From Candidatus Poribacteria bacterium (GTDB lineage Bacteria; Poribacteria; WGA-4E; WGA-3G), in the NCBI GenBank assembly GCA_021295735.1, contig JAGWBU010000025.1, positions 1 to 36,941 on the forward strand: a stretch of 36,941 bases of DNA, written 5' to 3'. Positions 16,431 to 24,671 of this stretch are shown here, piece by piece. Numbering within the stretch: position 1 is the stretch's first letter; every line of letters starts with the position of its first letter. The notes below the pieces were generated by a model, which did not search any database, was not told where the DNA came from, and worked only from the letters and a program-made list of their open reading frames with translations. The translations under genes were made by a program, and so were the position numbers.

Positions 16431-18212
16431 ATGAAAAGTATAAGCCGTCGTACCGTAAAATCTATAACGCGTAATGCGTTGATTATTTCAATGATACTTC
16501 ACGTATTTTTTCTGATTACGCTGTTTTATTTTTCTGTCAGTGATCAATCTCTCTTATCTTTTCAAGACAGGATTGCTGTAACACTATCAACGGCACCGAA
16601 ACCGTTACCAGCAAAGATTCCAAAAAAAGCACCAATACGCCAACAACACACAACAAACGTGTATAAAGCACCAAAGCCGCTCGTTGAAGTTGAATCGATC
16701 AATCCACATAACGCGTTTCGTTCTCATCTTGCGCCTACAGAACCCATTATCACAGAACAACCACGACTTGAGGATACAAAAACCTCACCTGATGTAAATG
16801 TGAATGTGAGTACCGCACTCAATAAACTTCGCCAGGTTGAAAACGGATTATCTACCGTAGAAGCGGCCGAACCGACCTTAGGCAAGTCGCTTGGGACAAA
16901 ACGTTCCGGGATGCAAGGTGCTCGTCGTGCCCCTACTCGGTCTACGCTTAATGTTGCTGGAGCAACAAGTATTGATAGTGATGGAGCAGGACAAATAGGT
17001 GATATCTTTGAGAACAAACCATTATTACCGAATATCAAAATTGGCGATGTAATGAGGAGCCTTGCCAACCAAATTGTTGGAACAAGTGAGGGCGGACCTA
17101 TTGATGTCGTATTTGTGATTGATTTAAGTGGTAGTATGAGGGATAACAAAAATGATGTTGCTAAACATCTGGTAAATATGGTTGATGTATACGAAGCTTC
17201 TAACATTGACTACGAACTCGGCTTATCACATTTTACAACTCATGAAGGCAAAAATGACATTCAAATTCTTCAATTGACAAAAGATTTGGATAAATATGAA
17301 CGCGAAATCAAAGAGATTTTCATCCGCCCAGCTGACGAAAGTGCGTTGGATGCTATTGTGAAAACTGTCAATGAAATGCGGTTCCGTGCCACATCCAAAA
17401 AACATCTTATTCTCGTCACAGATGAACCATTCACAAGCATAGAAGGCAGGACAGTGAATGATGCAATTGACATCTGCCAAGAGTTTGGAATTTATGTTAA
17501 CGTACTGGGTCTTCCGGTGAAGGAACATCAAGTACTTGCCTCTGAAACGAATGGTAAGTGGCATGCAATTCCTGGAAAACAAGGCAACCAACAGATAGCG
17601 CAACAACGCAGCACTGCCTCAACATCAAAAACAAAGACTGAAACTCTTAGGAAAGCAAAATGGGAAGATATTCAGCGAGTCGGCATAGGATTGATTCAAA
17701 ATACTCGAAATGAACCTGTGGATATTGTCTTATTTATTGATGGAAGTAAAAGCATGGAAGACAAACTTCCGCAGTTTTTAAAACAACTGGATGTTTGGGT
17801 GCGGGACTGGGACAATGCACTGATTCGTTATCAATTAGGCGTAGTTAGATTCAGTTCGGATGATTCCGGTGATACGGTAGATGTTTTCAATCCACCACAA
17901 TCATTGGTTCAGATCCGCAAAATCATTGAACTGCCCTGTCAAGATGATGAGTTTGTTTTACATGCTATTGTTAAAGCATATACGCAGTTAGAACTTCGAC
18001 CCAGGGCAAAAACCCACTTCATCCTTGTCACAGATGAACCTATAACACAAACCTCTAAAACGGAAGCTGTCATCCAGTTTTTAGAGCAAAAACCTGTTGT
18101 TGTAAGCGTTGTCGGAACTTTTGATGATTTTCAAGAAAAAGTAACTGTTAAGACCGGGGGCCTGTGGGTCCCAATCCCTGAAGGGCATTTAGTTAATGAC
18201 GTAAATTGGTAA
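16431..18212 (+). CDS. Membrane-anchored double-VWA protein, copy 1
   Basis: The 593-residue protein starts with a basic segment and one membrane anchor (about residues 18-36, ALIISMILHVFFLITLFYF), then a Pro/Lys/Thr-rich linker of about 180 residues, so it should face the periplasm like a TonB-type N-terminus. The first VWA domain begins near residue 225 with an intact MIDAS motif (FVIDLSGSM). The second begins near 430 (LFIDGSKSM) and runs to the C-terminus (WVPIPEGH). VWA domains bind proteins through a metal ion. It is the first of three tandem paralogues behind the sigma/anti-sigma pair. Its ribosome-binding leader (TTGATGAGGTATAAAC) is repeated before copies 2 and 3. Confidence 0.85.
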   Translation: MKSISRRTVKSITRNALIISMILHVFFLITLFYFSVSDQSLLSFQDRIAVTLSTAPKPLPAKIPKKAPIRQQHTTNVYKAPKPLVEVESINPHNAFRSHLAPTEPIITEQPRLEDTKTSPDVNVNVSTALNKLRQVENGLSTVEAAEPTLGKSLGTKRSGMQGARRAPTRSTLNVAGATSIDSDGAGQIGDIFENKPLLPNIKIGDVMRSLANQIVGTSEGGPIDVVFVIDLSGSMRDNKNDVAKHLVNMVDVYEASNIDYELGLSHFTTHEGKNDIQILQLTKDLDKYEREIKEIFIRPADESALDAIVKTVNEMRFRATSKKHLILVTDEPFTSIEGRTVNDAIDICQEFGIYVNVLGLPVKEHQVLASETNGKWHAIPGKQGNQQIAQQRSTASTSKTKTETLRKAKWEDIQRVGIGLIQNTRNEPVDIVLFIDGSKSMEDKLPQFLKQLDVWVRDWDNALIRYQLGVVRFSSDDSGDTVDVFNPPQSLVQIRKIIELPCQDDEFVLHAIVKAYTQLELRPRAKTHFILVTDEPITQTSKTEAVIQFLEQKPVVVSVVGTFDDFQEKVTVKTGGLWVPIPEGHLVNDVNW

Positions 18213-18245
18213 GGTTTTTCAAGATGCATTGATGAGGTATAAACG

Positions 18246-20033
18246 ATGAAAAATATAAGCCGCCGTACCGTGAAATCTATAACGCGTAATGCGTTGATTA
18301 TTTCAATGGTACTCCATTTATTCTTTCTGATTACGCTGTTTTATTTTTCTGTCAGTGATCAATCTCTCTTATCTTTTCAAGACAAGATTGCTGTAACACT
18401 ATCAACGGCACCGAAACCGCCATCAAAGATGCCGATGAAACCACCAATACGACAACAGCGCCAAACAGCCACCTATGATGCAGTAACACCAATTGCCAAA
18501 ATTGAATCGATCAACCCACACATTGCGTTTCAACCTCGTCTTGCGCCTACGGAACCCGTTATTACAGAACAACCACGACTCAAACAGACAAATACAGCAC
18601 CGGACGTGAAAGTAAATATCAGCACCGCGCTCAACGAACTGCGTCAAGTTGAAAATGGCTTATCAAAGACAGAGGCAGCAGAGCCAACAATAGGAAGTTC
18701 TTTCGGTTCAAAACGTTCCGGTATGCTGGGTGTTCAACGCACACCAACTCCTACTAAACTTGATATTGGGGGCACAATAGATGCCGATGATGATATTCCA
18801 ACTATTGCAGATCTCCAAGAGAAAAAACCGCCTTTACCATATATTCCTTTTGGCACCGTTATGGAGAACATCGCAAGAGAAATTGTAGAAACAAGCAATG
18901 GCGGACCGATTGATGTTGTTTTTGTCATTGATGCCAGCGGTAGTATGGGCGATAATATTGAGGCAGTTGCTGAACACCTAACAGATATGATTGATGTCTA
19001 TAAATCTTCAGATATTGATTACGCACTCGGTTTAACACAATTCTCCACACGTCATCGTCAGAATTCACGAAAAAAGCAAAATGATATTGAAGTATTTCAA
19101 TTGACCCAAAGTTTAGCAGAATCCAAACGGAATATACATGCAATTGTACCTCGTAGAGACGAAAACGCATTGGATGCTATTGCGCAGACAGTCAATCAAA
19201 TGCGGTTCCGTGCCACATCCAAAAAACATCTCATTCTTGTCACGGATGAACCATTCACCAGTCTTGAAGGTTTAACAATAGATGACTCAATCGCTCTATG
19301 CCGCGAGTTCGGTATTTATGTTAACGTCCTTGGTTTACCAAACGAAAATCATAGACTACTTGCATCTGCTACGAATGGCAAATGGCATGCAATTCCCAAA
19401 GATCCAAAAAAGCGACAGGTACAACGACGCAATAAATCCTTAACAGAAAAAGTAAAAACTCAATTGCTTAGAAAAACACATTGGCGAAACGTCCAGAAGA
19501 TCAGCAAGACATTGCTGCGAAACTCTGGAAATACACCAGTAGATGTTGTTTTATTCATTGATGGGAGTAAAAGCATGGAAGATAAACTCCCACAGTTTTT
19601 ACAACAACTCAATGTTTGGGTTCTGGACTGGGAAAAAGCACTCATTGACTATCAGATAGGTGTCGTTAGGTTTCGGACACGTGCTTCCGTTGACATAGTG
19701 AATGTATTCAATCCACCACAATCTCTTGATCAGATCCACAAAATTGTTGAACTGCCATGTCGAGAAAATGAGAACCTGCTACATGCTATTACTGAAGGTT
19801 TACGCCGTATTAAGCTCCGTCCGGATGCGCAAATACATCTCATTCTCGTTACAGATGAACCTGTAAGTAAAAACTCACCCTCATCAGGCGTAATTCAGTT
19901 CTTAGAAGAAAAACAGGCTGTTGTAAGTGTTGTTGGAACTTTTGATGATTTTCAAGAAGAAGTGACAATTAAAACTGGTGGTGTGTGGGTGCCGATTCCA
20001 GAGGGACACACAACTAATCACATGCACTGGTAA
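18246..20033 (+). CDS. Membrane-anchored double-VWA protein, copy 2
   Basis: The 595-residue paralogue has the same layout as copy 1: an almost identical first 50 residues including the membrane anchor, a variable linker, a first VWA with FVIDASGSM near 223, and a second with LFIDGSKSM near 432. The first VWA carries a short insertion (STRHRQNSRKKQND) compared with copy 1. Sequence identity is highest in the N-terminal anchor and in the RFRATSKKHLILVTDEPFTS block of VWA 1, and lower in the linker, suggesting duplication followed by linker divergence. The gene begins 33 nt after copy 1. Confidence 0.85.
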   Translation: MKNISRRTVKSITRNALIISMVLHLFFLITLFYFSVSDQSLLSFQDKIAVTLSTAPKPPSKMPMKPPIRQQRQTATYDAVTPIAKIESINPHIAFQPRLAPTEPVITEQPRLKQTNTAPDVKVNISTALNELRQVENGLSKTEAAEPTIGSSFGSKRSGMLGVQRTPTPTKLDIGGTIDADDDIPTIADLQEKKPPLPYIPFGTVMENIAREIVETSNGGPIDVVFVIDASGSMGDNIEAVAEHLTDMIDVYKSSDIDYALGLTQFSTRHRQNSRKKQNDIEVFQLTQSLAESKRNIHAIVPRRDENALDAIAQTVNQMRFRATSKKHLILVTDEPFTSLEGLTIDDSIALCREFGIYVNVLGLPNENHRLLASATNGKWHAIPKDPKKRQVQRRNKSLTEKVKTQLLRKTHWRNVQKISKTLLRNSGNTPVDVVLFIDGSKSMEDKLPQFLQQLNVWVLDWEKALIDYQIGVVRFRTRASVDIVNVFNPPQSLDQIHKIVELPCRENENLLHAITEGLRRIKLRPDAQIHLILVTDEPVSKNSPSSGVIQFLEEKQAVVSVVGTFDDFQEEVTIKTGGVWVPIPEGHTTNHMHW

Positions 20034-20065
20034 TGCTTTAAGAGATTCGTTGATGAGGTAAAATA

Positions 20066-21205
20066 ATGAAAAATATAAGCCGCCGCACCGTGAAATCTAT
20101 AACACGTAATGCGTTGATTATTTCAATGATTCTCCATGGATTCCTTATGATTACGCTATTTTATTTTTCTGTCAGTGATCAATCTCTCTTATCTTTTCAA
20201 GACAAGATTGATGCAACAATTGATACAGTACAGAAACCACCGTTATCAAAGAAGCCGATAAAGGCTCCAATATATCAGCAGCAAAAAACAACTGTGTTTG
20301 AAGCGGCAAAAATATCAATTGCGAATGTTGAATCAATTGCTCCGCAAATAACATTTCAATCCCATATTTCACCTACGTCACCCGTTATTGCGGAAAAATT
20401 ACAACTGAAGCAGACAAATACTGCGTCAGACGTAAAAGTGAACGTCAGCACCGCGCTCCGTCAACTCCGTGACGCTGAGAATGGGTTATCAAAAGTAGAA
20501 CCGACAGTAGACAGTTCTCTCGGTTCAAAACGTTCCAGTGGAGTGTTCGATATTCAACGTACGCCTACCCGTTCTATGCTTGATTTTGCTGAAACAATAG
20601 GCGGTAGTGGCATAGCACAAATAGGTGATATCTTTGAGAACAAACCTTCTTTACCTAATAATCAATTTACCGATGTTATGAGGGACCTCGCGAGCGAAAT
20701 TATTGCAACAAGTGATGGTGGGCCTATTGATGTCGTTTTTGTTATTGATGCCAGCGGTAGTATGAGTGACAACATTGAGGCAGTCGCTAATCATGTAATT
20801 CAGATGATTGATGTATACCAATCCTCTGGTATTGACTATGCTCTCGGATTAACAGAATTTTATATGTTTGGACAGAGAAATGCTATTCATGTTCTTCAAT
20901 TGACGCAAAATTTACAAGAATACAAAAAGGATATACGTGCGATTTTTTCTCGCCGCGGCGAAAATGCATTGGATGCTATTGCCAAAACTATCAGAAAAAT
21001 GCGGTTCCGTGCTACATCTAAAAAACATCTTATCGTTGTCACCGATGAACCTTTCACAAGCATAGAAGGCAGGACAGTGTCCGACACAATCGCGCTCTGT
21101 AACGAGTTCGGTATCTATGTCAACGTGCTCGGGCTTCCAAGCGAGGAACATCAATTACTGGCTGCAAGGACTCAAGGTAGTTGGTACGCTATCCCTGGAA
21201 ACTAA
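20066..21205 (+). CDS. Membrane-anchored VWA protein, copy 3, lacking the second VWA domain
   Basis: The 379-residue third paralogue keeps the anchor, linker and first VWA (FVIDASGSM near 222), then stops at SWYAIPGN with TAA TAG, exactly where copies 1 and 2 pass into the linker to the second VWA. The next 60 nt still resemble the copy 1 linker (GATAGTACAACAA compared with GATAGCGCAACAA), after which similarity is lost. This points to a secondary loss of the C-terminal half by point mutation and deletion. The first VWA is intact, so the product may still function as a single-domain version. Confidence 0.82.
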   Translation: MKNISRRTVKSITRNALIISMILHGFLMITLFYFSVSDQSLLSFQDKIDATIDTVQKPPLSKKPIKAPIYQQQKTTVFEAAKISIANVESIAPQITFQSHISPTSPVIAEKLQLKQTNTASDVKVNVSTALRQLRDAENGLSKVEPTVDSSLGSKRSSGVFDIQRTPTRSMLDFAETIGGSGIAQIGDIFENKPSLPNNQFTDVMRDLASEIIATSDGGPIDVVFVIDASGSMSDNIEAVANHVIQMIDVYQSSGIDYALGLTEFYMFGQRNAIHVLQLTQNLQEYKKDIRAIFSRRGENALDAIAKTIRKMRFRATSKKHLIVVTDEPFTSIEGRTVSDTIALCNEFGIYVNVLGLPSEEHQLLAARTQGSWYAIPGN

Positions 21206-21340
21206 TAGCTTACCGATAGTACAACAACCATAAGCAGAATCGCTTAGAAATGTGCACATTTTACCTATGGTGAATACCATAAACATACCTTGCCCTGATT
21301 TCGTTGAGGTCGTAAAAAGGCAGACCATGTAAACACACAC

Positions 21341-21470
21341 TATAGTAAAACCTATAATTAATGGGACACTTCTGTAGCGCAAACTTTTAGTTTGCGTCTC
21401 ATAAGGCACAAACTAAAAGTTTCCAAGACAAGTTTATCAAAGTGTCCCAATAATTTCAAAGTTCACTATA
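21341..21470. mobile_element. 130-bp MITE-like element with 31-bp terminal inverted repeats
   Basis: The first 31 bp (21341-21371, starting TATAGTAAAACC) and the reverse complement of the last 31 bp (21440-21470, starting TATAGTGAACTT) match at 24 of 31 positions, including the inner ATTGGGACACTT-like block. The TA at each end suits a Tc1/mariner/IS630-type insertion. The interior carries a hairpin pair GCGCAAACTTTTAGTTTGCG and GGCACAAACTAAAAGTTT. There is no coding sequence. It fills most of the gap between VWA copy 3 and purN. Confidence 0.7.
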
Positions 21471-21521
21471 AATACGGTTTTTAGGCAAGTTGAATTTCAA
21501 ATAAATAAAAAGAGATAAATA

Positions 21522-22127
21522 GTGAAAATTGCGGTTCTCGTTTCAGGAAGCGGAACCAATCTGCAAACCCTGATTGAGCAGTTACATGAAGACGAAGCCA
21601 GCGGTATTGAAATCGCAGTTGTAATTAGTGATCGTCAGAAAGCCTACGCACTGACGCGGGCAAAACGTGCTGGTATCCCAACACAAATTGTCAGAACCCA
21701 AGACTTTGAAAACCGCATTGCATTTGATGCGACAATTTCAAAACACATTGAAAACTATTCGGTTGAACTAATTGTGCTTGCAGGTTTTATGAAGTTGTTT
21801 CAACCACCATTCGTCCGCAAATATCGCAATCGGATAATTAACGTACATCCAAGCCTGTTACCTGCTTTCCCGGGGGCAACCCCTGTTGCTGATACTTTGG
21901 CTTACGGTGTTAAGGTGGCAGGTGTTACTGTGCATTTCGTTGACGAAAACATAGATACAGGACCAATTATCGCACAGACAGTTGTTCCAGTTTATGATAC
22001 AGACGACGCAGAGAGTCTACACAAACGGATTCAGATTGAAGAGCACAAACTTTATCCGAAAGTGATAAAACGTTACGCGCAAGGCAAGTTGAAAGTTGAT
22101 GGGCGGAAAGTTATCAAAATAACTTAA
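21522..22127 (+). CDS. purN: Phosphoribosylglycinamide formyltransferase
   Basis: The 201-residue protein is full length for PurN (about 190-215). It starts with KIAVLVSGSGTNLQTLIEQL, has the formyl-binding and catalytic segment RIINVHPSLLPAFPG near residue 105 (Asn, His of the catalytic site), and VTVHFVDENIDTGPIIAQ with the catalytic Asp near 145. It transfers a formyl group from 10-formyl-tetrahydrofolate to GAR in purine synthesis. The start is GTG at 21522; a weak AGAGA precedes it. No other purine genes are in the window. Confidence 0.95.
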   Translation: MKIAVLVSGSGTNLQTLIEQLHEDEASGIEIAVVISDRQKAYALTRAKRAGIPTQIVRTQDFENRIAFDATISKHIENYSVELIVLAGFMKLFQPPFVRKYRNRIINVHPSLLPAFPGATPVADTLAYGVKVAGVTVHFVDENIDTGPIIAQTVVPVYDTDDAESLHKRIQIEEHKLYPKVIKRYAQGKLKVDGRKVIKIT

Positions 22128-22199
22128 GAAATATAAGACTCCCAAACGCAAATTCTGGACCTTACTTCGGCTTTTCTACCTTGTAAATTTTAAAATATA

Positions 22200-23126
22200 A
22201 TGTTAGCAATTTCAACAATGTGGAACGCTTTGAAGCAACCGGATGGCGCTGCGCTGTTTGATGAGTTGAAGGATCTCGGTTTTGAAGGCATCGCGCTTAG
22301 TCGCCATCTTACGCTTGAACAAGTAGAGCAACTCAAACTAGTGCTTCGGGACATCGGACAAATACCGCCTTGTGCTATCCAAAATTTTTGCCCAATTCTC
22401 CACGGAACTTTACAATCCGAAGCTGAAAACGACAAAATCCTGCTTTCCAGCCTTGATAATGATGAGCGGCAGGAGGCAATTCGTAGAACCGTTCAAACGA
22501 TGGAGCTTGCCGTTGAAATGGAAATCACAACAGTGGTGATCCGTCTTGGTGAAGTGGATACCTATGATAGGTCTTATCTCATGACTGATCTTTACGAGTA
22601 TGGCGAGCGTGAGTTTGAGGCATTCAACAAAAAAGTGGCTGAAGCAACAGAATGGAGAAAACGTAAAGAGACAAAACATCACGATGCCGTGCTGCGAAGC
22701 CTTGATGAACTAAATGAAAGGGCACTCAAAATGGAACTCTGCATCGCGATTGAAAATCGTCCTCGCTATTACCAAATTCCAAATTTTGATGAAGTTGGGC
22801 TATTTTTTGATGAATTTTATGGTAGCCCGATGCGCTATTGGCACAACGTCGGACATGCAGCTTTGCAGGAAAAACTCGGACTTTGTTGGGCACATGAATG
22901 GCTTGAAATATATAACGAACACCTCATTGGTGTGACACTGCACGACCTACAAGGACTTGAGGCTTACCACCCACCTGGCAGCGGCGACTTGGACTGGGAT
23001 GAGTTGTTTACACAGATACCATCAGATATTATGAAGGTAATCGAAATTCGGCATGGAGAAACGGAAGCGGTGATACAGGCAAGAGAATTATGCGAATCGC
23101 TTATGATGACACAAGACGAAGAATGA
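22200..23126 (+). CDS. TIM-barrel protein of the sugar isomerase / endonuclease IV superfamily
   Basis: The 308-residue protein begins MLAISTMWNALKQPDGAALF, with barrel strands visible as GFEGIALSRH, TTVVIRLGEVDTYD, CIAIENRPRYYQIPNF, LGLCWAHEWLEIYN, IGVTLHDLQGLEAYHPPGSG and DIMKVIEIRHGE. The Glu in AIENR and the His in TLHD fit metal-site positions of this superfamily. The charged insertion around residues 145-165 is unusual. No Shine-Dalgarno sequence precedes the ATG. Substrate is unknown. Confidence 0.78.
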   Translation: MLAISTMWNALKQPDGAALFDELKDLGFEGIALSRHLTLEQVEQLKLVLRDIGQIPPCAIQNFCPILHGTLQSEAENDKILLSSLDNDERQEAIRRTVQTMELAVEMEITTVVIRLGEVDTYDRSYLMTDLYEYGEREFEAFNKKVAEATEWRKRKETKHHDAVLRSLDELNERALKMELCIAIENRPRYYQIPNFDEVGLFFDEFYGSPMRYWHNVGHAALQEKLGLCWAHEWLEIYNEHLIGVTLHDLQGLEAYHPPGSGDLDWDELFTQIPSDIMKVIEIRHGETEAVIQARELCESLMMTQDEE

Positions 23127-23141
23127 CTTTATTCCTCCAAA

Positions 23142-23175
23142 TCTATCTTATAAAAAATAGATGGCGTTTTTTTTC
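23142..23175 (+). terminator. Intrinsic terminator
   Basis: ATCTAT (23142-23147) and ATAGAT (23158-23163) form a stem, followed by GGCG and eight T residues (23168-23175), just after the TIM-barrel gene stop. Confidence 0.65.
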
Positions 23176-23183
23176 GCTTTTTT

Positions 23184-23281
23184 ATAGTGGATTTTACAAT
23201 TAACATTATATCTGAGTTGTAGGAGCGATCTCCGAATCGCGACCTTTACCCGCAAAATTTCGGTAGACACTCCACTAAAAA
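23184..23281. repeat. Possible degenerate terminal-repeat element enclosing a GTAGGAGCG hairpin
   Basis: TATAGTGGATTTTAC at 23184 resembles the terminus of the element at 21341, and CCACTA near 23274 can pair with TAGTGG. Between them TTGTAGGAGCGATCTCC (from 23218), then GAATCGCGACC, is a member of the dispersed hairpin family. The inverted repeat is short, so the element's limits are approximate. Confidence 0.4.
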
Positions 23282-23298
23282 TATGTATACACTCCCTG

Positions 23299-23352
23299 GT
23301 AGGTGCGGTTTCCAACCAATGCAGAATACCATACGCGTATTCAGCGTTGATT
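23299..23352. repeat. Short hairpin repeat with GCGTTGATTC motif
   Basis: GGTAGGTGCGGTTTCCAACC (23299-23318; GGTT/AACC stem) is followed by CATACGCG and GCGTTGATTCG. The same CATACGC...CGTTGATT order occurs near 34803 and 35896. The rest of 23353-23567 shows nothing I can name. Confidence 0.45.
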
Positions 23353-23567
23353 CGTCATGTATAAATAATTATGGATTCTACTATAAAATCCTTGCGCAAA
23401 ACCTGCTTGCGAATACCTTTGTATCTCGGAGCCTTTTGAGTTTCGTCTGCCATAATAAAACGTCTAATAAAGTAAATGTGGATGTAAAGTGGAAAGAAAG
23501 GGCATAAACTATCTCTTTTTCTTGCCTGATTTTACCACATCCTTATGTTTTACTCAATATGACTTCA

Positions 23568-23596
23568 TTGACAAAATTTTGTTAATTTGGTATAAT
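23568..23596 (+). promoter_or_regulatory. Full-consensus sigma-70 promoter for the first LamG gene
   Basis: TTGACA (23568-23573), 17-bp spacer, TATAAT (23591-23596), with TGG before the -10 (extended -10 type). This is the strongest promoter in the window. It leaves a leader of about 90 nt before the ATG at 23693. Confidence 0.8.
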
Positions 23597-23692
23597 TCTG
23601 TCACCCTATAAATTAACTCAAAATTGAAACGCATCTTTCGCAAAACAATAACTTCATTCCAAGATGATGGCGTTTCCACAGGAGGTATCTAA

Positions 23693-24550
23693 ATGTTTCG
23701 AATATTAACGAAAGTCAACAATCTCAAACTTCCAATACTTCTTTTTTATATCGCTTTGTTGCTATTAATGTTTGTATTAAATATCCCCGTAGAAGCACAA
23801 CGCGATGAGGGCACAGTCGCGGGAATCTGGACGTTTGACGATGGCACAGCAAATGATACTTCACCCCAAAATCTAAATGGTATTGTTGTAGGAAAACCAG
23901 AATCTGTTAACGGTATCGCAAAAAAAGCGTTGAAATTCAACGGCACAAGTGACGGTATAAAGATTCCCGATTCCAACAGAATCAATACAGGTGGTCCCTT
24001 CCCTAAACGAACCATAGCAGCATTGTTCAATTGCGATGATGTTAACAAAGGTAAAAAACAGGTGATTTTCGAGGAAGGTGGTAGGACACGTGGATTAGTT
24101 ATCTATGTCTTTGATGGTAAAGTCTATGTTGGTGGATGGAATCGCGCTGAGTACACTTGGAACGGTGAATGGCTATCCACAGACATCAAGTCAAACAGAT
24201 GGTACCATGTCGGTTTAGTCATCCGCGACGCTGCTGGCAAGGTGGAGAAAGATAAGTTTGAAATGTGGTTAGATGGCAAACTCATTGACAAAGCTGATGG
24301 CGGCCAGCTTCATGCGCACGGTGATGATAACGCAATCGGTTTTGTTAACCAAAATGCTGTCTACCATGATGACGGAGGCGGAGGCACCAACATTGATTGG
24401 TTTGACGGTCTAATTGACGAAGTTGTTGTCTACAGTTCATCTTTTATTCGAGGGGATTTTGGAGAACTCATACAGTCGTTAAGTGTTGAACCACAAGGAA
24501 AATTTACAACTACTTGGGCAAGCCTGAAAGCCCAACGAACCCGAAATTAG
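23693..24550 (+). CDS. Secreted LamG (concanavalin A-like) protein, copy 1
   Basis: The 285-residue protein has an AGGAGGT ribosome binding site and a signal peptide ending near residue 36 (MFVLNIPVEAQR). The single LamG/Laminin_G_3 domain follows: GIWTFDDGTANDTSPQNLNG, ALKFNGTSDGIKIPDS, FPKRTIAALF, NRWYHVGLVI, FEMWLDGKLID, WFDGLIDEVVVYSSS. The domain usually binds carbohydrate or mediates adhesion. It ends with SVEPQGKFTTTW and KAQRTRN, a tail shared with copy 2. It is about 70 percent alike along its length to the next gene, which starts 121 nt later, so the pair arose by tandem duplication. Confidence 0.85.
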   Translation: MFRILTKVNNLKLPILLFYIALLLLMFVLNIPVEAQRDEGTVAGIWTFDDGTANDTSPQNLNGIVVGKPESVNGIAKKALKFNGTSDGIKIPDSNRINTGGPFPKRTIAALFNCDDVNKGKKQVIFEEGGRTRGLVIYVFDGKVYVGGWNRAEYTWNGEWLSTDIKSNRWYHVGLVIRDAAGKVEKDKFEMWLDGKLIDKADGGQLHAHGDDNAIGFVNQNAVYHDDGGGGTNIDWFDGLIDEVVVYSSSFIRGDFGELIQSLSVEPQGKFTTTWASLKAQRTRN

Positions 24551-24671
24551 TTTTTATTAAGCTTGCGCAAATTTGCAGATTGTGACGATATTTATCGTAT
24601 AACTCGAAAACTATGTAAGTCTTATCATTCCAATGCGGGCGAGATTCCGCTTTTACAAGGAGCAATATAAA

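Noticed and set aside
21200..21206. Stop-codon readthrough in VWA copy 3
   Set aside because: The stops are TAA TAG in tandem, and the following frame does not continue into a VWA domain.
23283..23507. 74-codon plus-strand frame
   Set aside because: It starts inside repeat sequence (GGTAGGTGCGG), has no ribosome binding site and shows no domain features.
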